Source: CBDFGE01 sp965247055 (GTDB lineage Bacteria; Chloroflexota; Dehalococcoidia; Lucifugimonadales; JAGWBF01). From it: 64,000 nucleotides of DNA. Position 1 is the stretch's first letter. Every line of letters starts with the position of its first letter. The notes beneath the pieces were generated by a model. It saw only the letters and a program-made list of their open reading frames with translations. It had not been told where the DNA came from and ran no database searches. Made by a program: the position numbers and the translations under genes. The stretch is taken from the NCBI GenBank assembly GCA_965247055.1, contig CBDFGE010000005.1, forward strand, positions 62,001 through 126,000, written 5' to 3'. Below, one piece after another: positions 41,101 through 48,641 of this stretch.

Positions 41101-42458
41101 GTGAGTGCTCCGGCCCCTTCACCCGGGAGGGGATGGCCGGCACCCTGGGGCTGCCCCTGTCCGACGTGACCTTCGCCCTCGCTCAGCTGGAGGGGGAGGG
41201 CTTGCTGCTGCGGGGACGCTTCCGTCCCGACGTTACCGGAGAGGAGCTGTGCGACCGCCGCATTCTGGCGCGAATCCACAAGGCGACCATAAACAGGCTG
41301 CGACGGGAGGTGGAACCCGTCCCTCCGTCGACTTTCGTCAGGTTCCTCTTCCAGTGGCAGCACGCCTCTCCCGGTACCCGGCTCCAGGGGGAGGGCGGCC
41401 TCGTCTCAGTGATCGAGAATCTTCAGGGATTCGAAGCCGCGGCAGGGGTCTGGGAGTCGGAGCTCCTGCCCATCCGCATCTCGGACTACCGGCCCATGCT
41501 CCTGGACCACCTGTGCCTCGGGGGAGAGGTGGTATGGGGCCGGACAGCCGGGCCCCAGGACAATGGCGCCGGCCCACCCGGGCGTGGGACGCTGTCCCGG
41601 AGCACCCCCATAACCCTGGCCCTGCGGGAGTCCCTGGCGTGGCTCATGGACAGGTCTGCAGGCGGGAACGGGAACCACCCGGGCGCCGCCGGAGAGGTCC
41701 TGGCCGTCCTTTCCGGGCGGGGCGCCTCCTTCATACCGGACATCGTGGCCTCCACCCGCCGGCTGCCCTCGGAGGTGGAAGAGGCACTGTGGACCCTCGC
41801 CGCCGCCGGACTCGCAACCGCCGATAGCCTGGAAGCCCTCCGACACCGGATCAACGGCAACCACGCCCGGGGACACCGAAGGTCCAGGATGAGAAGGGAC
41901 GGCCCCAGCAGAAGGCCGGGGTACGGCCGGTGGTCGGCCCTGGAGGCGGCGTCCTCCCAGGCCGGCACCGCGGAGCCCCGAGCCCGCCAGCTCTTGCTCA
42001 GGTACGGGGTACTGTTCCCGGAGCTGCTGGCCCGGGAGCCCATGGCGCCCCCCTGGCGAGAGCTGGTCCGGGTGCTGCGGCTCCTGGAGGCCCGGGGCGA
42101 GATCCGTGGAGGCCGGTTCGTCGCGGGGACCGTCGGGGAGCAGTTCGCCCTCCCCGAGGCGGTGGAGCAGCTTCGGAAGGTCAAGAGCACCCAGCCCGAT
42201 GGCACGTGGCTGGTGGTGTCCGCCTGCGACCCCTTGAACCTGGTTGGCATCCTCACGCCCGGCGAGAAGGTGCCCGCCCTGCCGGGCAACAGGGTGGTGT
42301 TCCAGGACGGGGTGCCCCTATGCTCGCTGGAAGGCGGCAACCCGGTGCCCCGCTCCAGGATGGACGAGGCCGCCCTGGCGCACGCCGGGTCCCTCCTGCG
42401 GGGCCCCAGCCCGGCGGCCGCGGCCGTCGGGACGTCGCAGCTAACTGAACGAACGTAA
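38127..42458 (+). CDS. lhr: large DEAD/DEAH-box helicase Lhr
   Basis: Lhr is a 3'-5' superfamily 2 DNA/RNA helicase implicated in repair. The 1443-residue protein has Walker A APTGSGKT (42-49), DEIH (167-170), SPLKALSND, FVNTRRLVERVAHQL, LQRIGRSGHTLGGTPKGRL and a long C-terminal region, so both the Lhr-Core and the Lhr C-terminal extension are present; total length is near the usual 1500. A -10 element TAAACT at 38115-38120 ends 6 bases before the ATG and there is no Shine-Dalgarno sequence, which suggests a leaderless mRNA. The Pro/Ala-rich linker around residues 965-985 is low complexity. Confidence 0.93.
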   Translation: MPLSAFHPVIQAWFRSRFQGPTEAQAMGWPAISQGRHTLIAAPTGSGKTLAAFLTCIDDLVRMGLEEELPDATQVVYVSPLKALSNDIQKNLATPLKEIAALAGELGTPLPEVRTAVRTGDTKASERRRMAKQPPHILITTPESLYILLTSRSGREGLKCVRTLILDEIHAVADDKRGSHLSLSVERLCALAEGPITRIGLSATQRPIEEMARFLVGSGNIGPDGVPACTIVDAGHARTIDLELRLPQRELGPIATHEIWGETLDSIAALVRSHGTTLVFVNTRRLVERVAHQLSERLGEETVAAHHGSLSRTIRLAAEERLKKGEVKVCVATASLELGIDVGVVDLVCQVGSPRSIGLLLQRIGRSGHTLGGTPKGRLFPLTRDELVECAALSQAIRHGNLDSMSIPLWPLDVLAQQMVAACAVEEWGEDDLYELCRRSYPYRELPREKFDQVVEVLSQGFAPRQGRGGSRLHRDGINRRLKGRRGAGIAALTSGGAIPDTADYDVVADPEGTFVGTVNEDFAIESMAGDVFLLGNTPWKIRRVESGRVRVEDAQGQSPTIPFWLGEAPGRTRELSQEVTDLRDGIDQRLAAPREAEKWARLEAGLSLEAAQQLVAYVEEGKRVLGMVPTGRRVVAERFFDESGGMQVVIHAPFGSRINRAWGLALRKRICRTFDLELQASATDDGINFSLGPTLSFPLTDVFTNISSRDAEPVLTQAVLQAPIFGTRWRWDATRALALLRFSGGRKVPVPLQRMRSDDLLAAVFPAQVACQDNALPGNIDPPDHPLVFETLRDCLTEAMDIEGLKGVLSGIESGAIEVYARDTVQPSVFAHQILNAMPYAFLDDAPLEERRARAVSLRRALPEDARDLGALDPSAILEEFRNAWPSIRDASELHDALLVLGLIPESEALNPQRGTLQEEMLGWFSQLVEARRAFRLLRVDGGPAWVAAEGSSAALAAYPDARAEPAPAAGAPAPGPAPEEAILALVRGWGECSGPFTREGMAGTLGLPLSDVTFALAQLEGEGLLLRGRFRPDVTGEELCDRRILARIHKATINRLRREVEPVPPSTFVRFLFQWQHASPGTRLQGEGGLVSVIENLQGFEAAAGVWESELLPIRISDYRPMLLDHLCLGGEVVWGRTAGPQDNGAGPPGRGTLSRSTPITLALRESLAWLMDRSAGGNGNHPGAAGEVLAVLSGRGASFIPDIVASTRRLPSEVEEALWTLAAAGLATADSLEALRHRINGNHARGHRRSRMRRDGPSRRPGYGRWSALEAASSQAGTAEPRARQLLLRYGVLFPELLAREPMAPPWRELVRVLRLLEARGEIRGGRFVAGTVGEQFALPEAVEQLRKVKSTQPDGTWLVVSACDPLNLVGILTPGEKVPALPGNRVVFQDGVPLCSLEGGNPVPRSRMDEAALAHAGSLLRGPSPAAAAVGTSQLTERT

Positions 42459-42538
42459 GCCGAGGCTTGCGGGGAAACGACCCTAAATGGCCGGGGAACA
42501 ACATCGTAAGATATGTGTCATCATGGGCGCCGGTGCGT

Positions 42539-42760
42539 CTAACGACGTGTATGACGACGGTTCCAAACTTCTTCCTGGATATCCACCACGCCCAGGTGCA
42601 CCATGACCCGGCAGGGGTCCCGGCTGCGCCCCACCACCCGGTCGTGTAGCCCCAGGTTGAGCCGGACGTCACCGAACACGAAGTCGCCGTGGTTCCGGTG
42701 GAGCTTCAGCCCCAGAGTGTCCCGGTGGAACCTCACCAGCCGCTCCAGGCTGTCGGTCCA
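42539..42760 (-). pseudogene. truncated second copy of the VOC (glyoxalase-fold) gene
   Basis: Translation gives FHRDTLGLKLHRNHGDFVFG and then DVRLNLGLHDRVVGRSRD and RVMVHLGVVDIQE. This is nearly the same as residues 15-79 of the intact VOC protein at 43533-43892, but lacks both ends and a 3-residue piece (NFV). It begins abruptly after the antitoxin-like gene and ends in unrelated sequence (EVWNRRHTRR). It is a partial duplication of the operon's last gene and unlikely to be functional. Confidence 0.85.
42571..42760. repeat. direct repeat with 43664-43862 flanking a toxin-antitoxin pair
   Basis: About 190 bp here match 43664-43862 at high identity (roughly 90% by eye), with one 9-base gap. 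Both copies lie in the same orientation and enclose the BrnT/BrnA-like pair, so recombination between them would delete that pair. Confidence 0.85.
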
Positions 42761-43025
42761 GTCTGTCGTGTTCTTCCCGTATCCTGTCGTCCAACCACCG
42801 CTTTAGCAGGACTTGGTATCCGATGCCATCCCGTCGCGCGAAGGCCTTCAGGATGGCCAGCATCTCGGTAGGCATGCGAAGGCTTATGGCCTTGGAAGCG
42901 CCGACCCTGGGAATGGCGTCTGGTGCATGCTCCCATTCGCTAGGTGTCGACAGCCGCGACTCCCACTCTCTAGCCTCACGTTCGAGTTGCTCCGGAGAAG
43001 CCGGTTTATACTTGAAGCCACTCAT
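42669..43025 (-). CDS. BrnA/CopG-like antitoxin with altered C-terminus
   Basis: The core (KAISLRMPTEMLAILKAFAR around residues 45-64, then GIGYQVLLKRWLDDRIREE) is a ribbon-helix-helix-like DNA-binding antitoxin of the CopG/BrnA type. After about residue 88 the frame reads out-of-phase sequence of the VOC repeat (DRQPGAAGEVPPGHSG), so the original C-terminus was lost or replaced when the repeat joined. The ATG overlaps the toxin stop as ATGA. It should neutralise the upstream toxin and repress the operon. Confidence 0.75.
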   Translation of the reverse strand: MSGFKYKPASPEQLEREAREWESRLSTPSEWEHAPDAIPRVGASKAISLRMPTEMLAILKAFARRDGIGYQVLLKRWLDDRIREEHDRLDRQPGAAGEVPPGHSGAEAPPEPRRLRVR

Positions 43026-43324
43026 TGGTACACCTCCCAGTACTCATGTCCTTCTTCGGGCTCGAAAGCCGTGATGGGTCGCAGGTACCTCGTATCTCCC
43101 TCGCTCCAGTCTTCACAGACAACCAAAATCCAGCGATCATTTCTGGTAGCGCCCCAGAAGATAGTCCGATTGGGATGGTCGGGGTGACGCCTCGCTTCAA
43201 CATAGGGAGGGGCTTCCAGGAGAACTTGTTCGACCTCTTCCTCCGTGATCTGATGATTCTCCCAGATGTGACGCGCCCCGAAATACGGACTGTCTCGCTC
43301 CCACACGATCTTGACTGCAGCCAT
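43022..43324 (-). CDS. BrnT-like toxin
   Basis: The 100-residue protein, taken from the ATG at 43324, resembles BrnT-type RNase toxins: VKIVWERDSPYFGARHIWENH near the N-terminus in two blocks, EEVEQVLLEAPPYVEARR, then WILVVCEDWSEGDTRYLRPITAFEP. The gene order toxin-antitoxin with a 4-base overlap matches brnT-brnA. A TTG at 43354 would give a 10-residue longer form. Base composition is lower in GC than the trp genes, as expected for an acquired module. Confidence 0.7.
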   Translation of the reverse strand: MAAVKIVWERDSPYFGARHIWENHQITEEEVEQVLLEAPPYVEARRHPDHPNRTIFWGATRNDRWILVVCEDWSEGDTRYLRPITAFEPEEGHEYWEVYQ

Positions 43325-43366
43325 CTCCGGGTTTGGGTCCGTGGGTGGTGCCAAGTATTCATCGAA

Positions 43367-43389
43367 ATGACGAAGAAAGTCTTCGTCAT
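43367..43389 (-). promoter_or_regulatory. hairpin in the toxin leader
   Basis: ATGACGAAGA pairs perfectly over 10 bp with TCTTCGTCAT around a 3-base loop, between the putative promoter and the toxin start. It could hide the ribosome-binding region or stabilise the mRNA. Confidence 0.5.
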
Positions 43390-43394
43390 TTATC

Positions 43395-43424
43395 GTATAT
43401 ACATGTATATACTGAGTTCAGTAT
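43395..43424. promoter_or_regulatory. two overlapping palindromes, likely antitoxin operator
   Basis: GTATATACATGTATATAC (43395-43412) is a perfect 18-bp palindrome, and ATACTGA-GT-TCAGTAT (43409-43424) is a second perfect inverted repeat overlapping its end. Both lie upstream of the toxin gene among -10-like TATACT/TATAAA sequences, as expected for ribbon-helix-helix autorepression. Confidence 0.7.
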
Positions 43425-43532
43425 AGAATCCGTCAGGCCAGGAGTCAAGCTTCCCGTTGCGCGGGGAGGCAGTCATTCTCCGGGCGTTGGTTGTAGTGGC
43501 GCCGTGAGGGTCTGGGCCGGCCCGGGGAGGGC

Positions 43533-43892
43533 TCACCCCGGCTGCTGTAGTAGCTGAAGCACGTTGCCATCGGGGTCCAGAAAGGTGGCGACCCACCCGC
43601 CCCACTCCTCCCGCTCGGGCACCCGGATGAACTCCACGCCCTCCCCGCTGAGCCTGCGGTGCGCTTCCTGGATATCAACCACGCCCAGATGCACCATGAC
43701 CCGGTAGGGGTCGCGGCTGCGTCCCTTCACCCGGTCGTGCAGCCCGAGGTTGAGCCGGACGTCACCGAACACGAAGTTGACGAAGTCGCCGTGGTGCCGG
43801 TGGAGCTTCAGCCCCAGAGTGTCCCGGTAGAACCTCACCAGCCGCTCCAGGTTGTCGGTCCACAGGGTGACTCCCACCACCCCTTCGATCAT
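43533..43892 (-). CDS. VOC superfamily (glyoxalase/dioxygenase fold) protein
   Basis: The 119-residue protein has one full vicinal-oxygen-chelate unit: GVTLWTDNLERLVRFYRDTLG at the N-terminus (as two blocks), LNLGLHDRV in the centre and FLDPDGNVLQLLQ at the C-terminus. Members include glyoxalase I, antibiotic-binding proteins and extradiol dioxygenases. Its ATG overlaps the trpC stop as ATGA, so it is the last cistron of the trp operon. It may act on an unstable tryptophan-pathway aldehyde or ketone, but this is speculation. A truncated copy lies at 42539-42760. Confidence 0.85.
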   Translation of the reverse strand: MIEGVVGVTLWTDNLERLVRFYRDTLGLKLHRHHGDFVNFVFGDVRLNLGLHDRVKGRSRDPYRVMVHLGVVDIQEAHRRLSGEGVEFIRVPEREEWGGWVATFLDPDGNVLQLLQQPG

Positions 43893-44668
43893 GCCAGCTC
43901 CCGCACCTTGGCACCCACGTCGCTCGCCGTGACCAGGGCCTCCCCCACCAGGACGGCGTGGACACCCATTCCTCTTAGGGCTACCACGTCCTCCCTGGAG
44001 CTGATCCCGCTCTCGCTCACCACTACCTTACCCCGGGGTATCGCCCCAGCCAGCCCCCGGGTCACCGACAGGTCGGTCTTGAAGGTCCGGAGGTCCCGGT
44101 TGTTGATCCCTATGATCTCCGCTCCGGCGTCGAGGGCCACCTCCAGCTCCTCCCTGGTGTGCACCTCCACCAGGCACTGCATCCAGAGCTTGCGGCTCAG
44201 GGCGAGGAGCGCCGACAGGTCCTGGGGGGCCAGCACCGAGACTATCAGCAGCAGGGCATCGGCCCCGTAGGCCCTGGCCTCGTACACCTGGTACGGGTCG
44301 AAGATGAAGTCCTTGCGCATCACGGGGGTCCCGCTAGATAGCACGGCCTGCTTGGCCACGGCCAGGTGGTCGAGCGTGCCCTGGAACCGGAGGTCTGTGA
44401 CCACCGATATGGCCGCGGCCCCGTTCTCCGCGTAGGTAGTGGCCAGCCGGACCGGGTCGAAGTCGGGACACAGAAGCCCCCGGGACGGGGATGCCTTCTT
44501 CACCTCCGCGATGAGACGCACCCGGTCCCCCAGCAGGGCGCCTGAGAGGTTCAGGGGCCGGGGCTGGCCCGCGATGCGCCGCTCCAGTACCCCCAGGGGC
44601 ACCTCCGGCTTCTGCCGCTCCAGCTCCTTCTGCTTCGCCGCGACGATGTCGTCGAGTATGGTCGCCAT
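43889..44668 (-). CDS. trpC: indole-3-glycerol-phosphate synthase
   Basis: TrpC closes the ring of CdRP to indoleglycerol phosphate. The 259-residue TIM barrel has KKASPSRGLLCPDFDP (catalytic Lys), VTDLRFQGTLDHL, MRKDFIFDPYQVYEARA, GINNRDLRTF and VSESGISSREDV, all family hallmarks. It starts directly after the trpD stop. TrpF, TrpB and TrpA are absent from the window and must be encoded elsewhere. Confidence 0.96.
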   Translation of the reverse strand: MATILDDIVAAKQKELERQKPEVPLGVLERRIAGQPRPLNLSGALLGDRVRLIAEVKKASPSRGLLCPDFDPVRLATTYAENGAAAISVVTDLRFQGTLDHLAVAKQAVLSSGTPVMRKDFIFDPYQVYEARAYGADALLLIVSVLAPQDLSALLALSRKLWMQCLVEVHTREELEVALDAGAEIIGINNRDLRTFKTDLSVTRGLAGAIPRGKVVVSESGISSREDVVALRGMGVHAVLVGEALVTASDVGAKVRELA

Positions 44669-45700
44669 CTACGCCGGCTTGACCTCCTCTGCCATACTCT
44701 GGCTGAGCTCCACAAGCGCGTCCACCGTGCCCAGCGGGGCTCCGCTGTCTATAACCTCCCGGGCCAGGCTTATTCCCTCCGCCAGGTCCCGGGCCTTGCC
44801 CCCTACCACTAGCACGGCGGCGCTGTTCAGGAGCACCACGTTCCAGACGGGGCCCCTCTCCCCCTGGAACAGGCGCCTGAGCATACCGGCGTTCTCCTGT
44901 TTATCGCCCCCCTTGATCTGGTCGATGGACACCATGGGGAGCTCCAGCTCTTTGGGGGACACGGAATAGCTGCGGACCACGTCCTCCCGCACCTCCCATA
45001 CTAAGTTGTTCGCTCCCAGAGTAAGCTCGTCCAGACCATCCTCACCGTGGACTACCATGGAGCGGTCCGACCCCAGGAGCCGCAGCACCTCGGCCATCTT
45101 GTCGCCCAGGGCGGCGTCGGCGACACCCAGTAGCTGGCGCCGGGCCCCGGCCGGGTTGGTCAGAGGCCCCAGGACGTTGAACACGGTGCGTATGCCCAGC
45201 TCCCGGCGCACCGGCGCGGCGTGGCGCATGGCCGGGTGGAAGGTGGGTGCGAACATGAAGCCGAACCCCACCTCCTGGATACACCGTCTGACCCCCTCGG
45301 GCCCCAGGTCTATCTTCACCCCCAGGGCCTCCAGCACGTCGGCGCTGCCGCAGGTGCCGGAAGCGGCCCGGTTGCCGTGCTTGGCCACCTTGAGCCCCGA
45401 CGCCGCCGCCACGAAGGCCGCGGCGGTCGAGACGTTGAAGCTCCCTTTCCCATCGCCCCCGGTGCCGCAGGTATCCACCAGCGGGCCCTCCACCTCTACC
45501 CGGAGCGCCTTCTCCCGCATGACCGCGGCCATGCCCGCCATCTCCTGGGCAGTCTCCCCCTTGACCCGCAGCGCCGTGAGGAAGGCCCCCAGCTGGGCGG
45601 GGGTCGCCTCCCCCTCCATGACCTCCCGCATCACGCCGGCGGCCTCCTCCATGCCCAGGGACCGGCCGGACACCAGCGCCTCGATCGCGTCTCTAATCAT
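44669..45700 (-). CDS. trpD: anthranilate phosphoribosyltransferase
   Basis: TrpD joins anthranilate to PRPP. The 343-residue protein has the PRPP-binding DTCGTGGDGKGSFNVSTA, KHGNRAASGTCGSADVLEALG, FMFAPTFHPAMRH, RTVFNVLGPLTNPA and a DELTLGANNLVWE block. Length is typical. It is 9 bases after trpG and adjacent to trpC, showing tight operon packing. It is separate from trpG rather than fused as in enteric bacteria. Confidence 0.96.
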   Translation of the reverse strand: MIRDAIEALVSGRSLGMEEAAGVMREVMEGEATPAQLGAFLTALRVKGETAQEMAGMAAVMREKALRVEVEGPLVDTCGTGGDGKGSFNVSTAAAFVAAASGLKVAKHGNRAASGTCGSADVLEALGVKIDLGPEGVRRCIQEVGFGFMFAPTFHPAMRHAAPVRRELGIRTVFNVLGPLTNPAGARRQLLGVADAALGDKMAEVLRLLGSDRSMVVHGEDGLDELTLGANNLVWEVREDVVRSYSVSPKELELPMVSIDQIKGGDKQENAGMLRRLFQGERGPVWNVVLLNSAAVLVVGGKARDLAEGISLAREVIDSGAPLGTVDALVELSQSMAEEVKPA

Positions 45701-45709
45701 GGGCTGCTC

Positions 45710-46333
45710 TCAACTAGCTTGGGTTTCGGGTCCGGGGTTCCGGGATGAGCCGGAGCTCTGCCCCGAGTCTACCCAGTCCAGGAAGTTACGCAGCAGGTCC
45801 TTGCCCACGGCGGTCATGATGGATTCGGGGTGGAACTGCACTGCCTCCACCGGGTGCTCCCTGTGCCGGAGCCCCATGATCACGTCCCCCTCGGTCCACG
45901 CGCTCACCTGAAGGCAGTCGGGCAGCCCCTCACGGTACACGGCGAGGGAGTGGTATCGGATCGCCTCGAAGGGGTTCGGCAGGCCTCGGAAGAGCCCCTT
46001 GCCATCGTGGTGGATCATGGAGGTCTTGCCGTGCATTATCTCCCCGGCGCGGCCCACGGTGCCGCCGTAGGCGTCGCCCACGCACTGATGGCCGAGGCAG
46101 ACGCCCAGGGTCGGTATGTGCGGCCCGAGGCGCCGGACGACATCGTTGGAGATGCCGGCCTCCCGGGGAGTGCAGGGCCCGGGGGAGATAACGATGCCCC
46201 GAGGGGACATGGACTCAACGCCGTCCACGCTCACGGCGTCGTTTCGCACCACCTGTACCCGCGCGCCCAGCTCCGAGAGGTACTGGTACAGGTTGTAGGT
46301 GAAGCTATCGTAGTTGTCTATGAGGAGGATCAT
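45710..46333 (-). CDS. trpG: anthranilate synthase component II (glutamine amidotransferase)
   Basis: TrpG supplies ammonia from glutamine to TrpE. The 207-residue class I amidotransferase has LLIDNYDSFTYNL, SPGPCTPREAGIS, nucleophile Cys79 in GVCLGHQ and the His-Glu pair in VQFHPESIMT. The C-terminal 17 residues are low complexity. Its ATG overlaps the stop of the preceding VOC gene by 4 bases. The same protein may also serve PabB for folate. Confidence 0.96.
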   Translation of the reverse strand: MILLIDNYDSFTYNLYQYLSELGARVQVVRNDAVSVDGVESMSPRGIVISPGPCTPREAGISNDVVRRLGPHIPTLGVCLGHQCVGDAYGGTVGRAGEIMHGKTSMIHHDGKGLFRGLPNPFEAIRYHSLAVYREGLPDCLQVSAWTEGDVIMGLRHREHPVEAVQFHPESIMTAVGKDLLRNFLDWVDSGQSSGSSRNPGPETQAS

Positions 46334-46773
46334 CGGGGCATTTCTACGAACTCAAGCCAGTTGTCGTCGGGGTCTTGCGCGTAGGCCGACTTCACAAGGC
46401 CGCCCGTCCCCTCCATCTCGCGGACGCCCGGAGGTCCCACGAAGCGCAGTCCCTTCTTGGACATGGTATCGTAGTACTCGTCCATGTCGTCCACGTTGAA
46501 AGCCAGATGGGACGCCCCCAGGTCGTTGCGGCTGATAGTCCCCTTCTTACCGGGGGGGGAAACGTACTGGACAAGCTCCAGGTTGTGCGTGCCGCCGACG
46601 TTTAGGATGGCCAGCTCCAGGTGGGCACCCTCGAACCCGACCACCCTGGAGATGAACTCCCCGGTGGCCGTCCTTCGCCGCAGAAGATCGAGGCCCATCA
46701 CGTCGGTGTAGAAGGCAATGGACTTGTCTATGTCTCGGACCACGAACCCCGTATGGTTTAACCCAGTTATCAT
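46330..46773 (-). CDS. VOC superfamily protein inside the trp operon
   Basis: The 147-residue glyoxalase-like protein has LNHTGFVVRDIDKSIAFYTD (metal His5 plus strand), GAHLELAILNV, GASHLAFNVDDMDEYYD (second His) and QDPDDNWLEFVEM (metal Glu), i.e. the usual metal-ligand positions of glyoxalase I/methylmalonyl-CoA epimerase-type folds. It sits between trpE and trpG with a 4-base overlap to trpG, so it is translated with the amidotransferase. This is not a standard trp gene. It is only distantly like the VOC protein at 43533. Confidence 0.88.
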   Translation of the reverse strand: MITGLNHTGFVVRDIDKSIAFYTDVMGLDLLRRRTATGEFISRVVGFEGAHLELAILNVGGTHNLELVQYVSPPGKKGTISRNDLGASHLAFNVDDMDEYYDTMSKKGLRFVGPPGVREMEGTGGLVKSAYAQDPDDNWLEFVEMPR

Positions 46774-46808
46774 GTCGCCCCCTTCACTTCATGTCATGTG
46801 CCCTTATG

Positions 46809-48257
46809 TTATTCCAGCCCCTCCGCCCTGTCTATAGCTCGCAGGAGCGCCCCGGCCTTGTCCAGGGTCTCCTGGTACTCGTCCTCCGGGACGCTGTCGG
46901 CCACCACGCCGCCTCCGGCCTGGACGTAGGCGACGCCGTCTTTGATCACGCTGGTGCGCAGGGTTATAGCAGTGTCCACGTTCCCCGAGAAGCTGAAGTA
47001 GCCCACGGCGCCCCCGTAGGGGCCCCGCTTCTGTCCCTCCAGATCGGTTATTATCTCCATAGCCCGGATCTTGGGCGCCCCCGACAGGGTGCCGGCGGGA
47101 AAGCACGCCCTCAAGGCATCGTAGGCGGTGAGTTCGGGCCTGAGCCTTCCCATCACATGGGACACCAGGTGCATCACCCGGGAGTACTTCTCCACACCCA
47201 TGAGCTGGGTGACCTGCACGCTGCCGGGCTGACTCACGCGGCCCACGTCGTTGCGGGCCAGGTCCACCAGCATGATGTGCTCCGCTCTCTGCTTCTCGCT
47301 GCTCCTGAGCTCCTCCTCTAGAGCGGCGTCCTCCTGGGGAGTGGCGCCCCTGGGACGCGTCCCGGCGATGGGGTGGGTGACGATGGTCCCGTCTTCCACC
47401 ATGACCAGGGTCTCTATAGAGGCGCCCACGATGTAGAAACTGTCCAGATGGAGATAGTACATGTACGGGGAGGGGTTGATGGACCGAAGGGCCCTGTACA
47501 CCTGGAAAGGATTGGCGTCGGTCCTTCTGGCCAGGCGCTGGGACGGCACAACCTGGATGATGTCCCCGGCGTAGATATACTCCAGCGCCCTCTCCACCGC
47601 CGCCTCGTACTCCTCCTGGGTGAAGTTGGAGGTGACAAGGCCTGGTGCGGTGCCGGAACCCGAGGGTGCGGACGCCCTGGGGGGTTCGAGGGGAGCGGAG
47701 AGCCGCTCCACCAGCCTGTCGATCTTATCGACGGCCTCCCTGTAGGCCTTTTCTATGTCCCCGTCCAGGTAGACGTGGCTTACCACCTTTATGCTGTGCT
47801 TCAGGTGGTCGAACACCAGCAGGGTGTCCTGGAACATGAAGACCGCTTCGGGGAGCTTCAAGGGGTCCTCGGGCGGCTCCGGCACCCTAGGCTCGAAGTA
47901 GCGTACGATATCGTAGGCCAGGTAGCCCACCGCCCCACCGTGGAACCTGGGCAGGTCGGGGACCCGGACGAGCTTGTACCTGTCCATTTCCGCCTTGATG
48001 GGAATGAGGGGGTCCACGCCCCCGTCGGGCCCCGGGCCGGTGTTGAGGACACCGTAGGGTTCGGTGCCGATGAAGCTGTACCGCGCCAGGCGCTCGCCCC
48101 CTTCGACGCTCTCCAGCAAGAAGGAGTAGGGTGGCCTGGCCACCTTGAGGTAGGCCGATACGGGAGTCTCGAGGTCGGCGTCTATCTCCCTGTACACCGG
48201 GACCAGGTTGCCCTCTCCCGACAGCGCTTTTACCTGTTCCAGGGACGGGTAGTACAT
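46809..48257 (-). CDS. trpE: anthranilate synthase component I
   Basis: TrpE converts chorismate to anthranilate. The 482-residue protein has the feedback-sensing N-terminal region (residues about 1-190, with ETPVSAYLK and FLLESVEGGERLARYSF, including the LLES tryptophan-site motif) and the chorismate domain (DIIQVVPSQRLARR, PIAGTRPRGATPQED, DLARNDVGRVSQPGSV, FPAGTLSGAPKIRAMEII). It is first in the operon behind a T-box leader; AGGTG lies 5 bases before the ATG. Allosteric inhibition by tryptophan is expected from the LLES motif. Confidence 0.96.
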   Translation of the reverse strand: MYYPSLEQVKALSGEGNLVPVYREIDADLETPVSAYLKVARPPYSFLLESVEGGERLARYSFIGTEPYGVLNTGPGPDGGVDPLIPIKAEMDRYKLVRVPDLPRFHGGAVGYLAYDIVRYFEPRVPEPPEDPLKLPEAVFMFQDTLLVFDHLKHSIKVVSHVYLDGDIEKAYREAVDKIDRLVERLSAPLEPPRASAPSGSGTAPGLVTSNFTQEEYEAAVERALEYIYAGDIIQVVPSQRLARRTDANPFQVYRALRSINPSPYMYYLHLDSFYIVGASIETLVMVEDGTIVTHPIAGTRPRGATPQEDAALEEELRSSEKQRAEHIMLVDLARNDVGRVSQPGSVQVTQLMGVEKYSRVMHLVSHVMGRLRPELTAYDALRACFPAGTLSGAPKIRAMEIITDLEGQKRGPYGGAVGYFSFSGNVDTAITLRTSVIKDGVAYVQAGGGVVADSVPEDEYQETLDKAGALLRAIDRAEGLE

Positions 48258-48266
48258 ATCACACCT

Positions 48267-48568
48267 AAATAAAAGTCCCCGCCCTTAAGGGACGGGGAGC
48301 TTCCCGTGGTGCCACCCTTCTCGCCCGGCAGCCCTACATAAGCACAAGACCACCCAGGCATCTCTTCCAGCGGGGAGGAATCCTTCCCCGCCGCGGGCCT
48401 GTAACGGGGCCCGCCCGGCCCAGCCTACTCCCCAACTGCTGGGTTTCAGCCTGCGGCTCCGAGGCCCATTCGGCTTCTGCTTCGGCGCCGGTTCCCAGCT
48501 TACCCGGCTCTCTGGGCCCAATGCAGCAGCCTACTAGCCCTCTTCACAGCCATTTCTTGCTATTTGTT
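48267..48568 (-). ncRNA. T-box riboswitch (tryptophan) controlling trpE
   Basis: The leader contains the T-box sequence AAGGGTGGCACCACGG (48304-48319), which pairs with the tRNA acceptor end to form the antiterminator. A competing terminator hairpin lies at 48276-48298 (TCCCCGTCCC-TTAA-GGGCGGGGA) followed by CTTTTATTT. Upstream is a Stem I with an AGAGAG apical motif near 48508-48513, its GCCGG/CCGGC stem, and a specifier loop GAATGGGCC. The codon TGG at 48466-48468 specifies Trp. Uncharged tRNA-Trp would permit readthrough into trpE. The fold was drawn by eye. Confidence 0.85.
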
Positions 48569-48574
48569 GACCGG

Positions 48575-48604
48575 AGTATAGCCTTGTTCGGAGAGATGTG
48601 TCAA
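48575..48604 (-). promoter_or_regulatory. sigma-70 promoter of the trp operon
   Basis: TTGACA, 18 bases, TATACT on the minus strand. Transcription would start near 48568, giving a T-box leader of about 310 bases before trpE. Confidence 0.75.
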
Positions 48605-48641
48605 CAGAATGTCCCTTAAATAACATGCGCAACTTAGCCCA

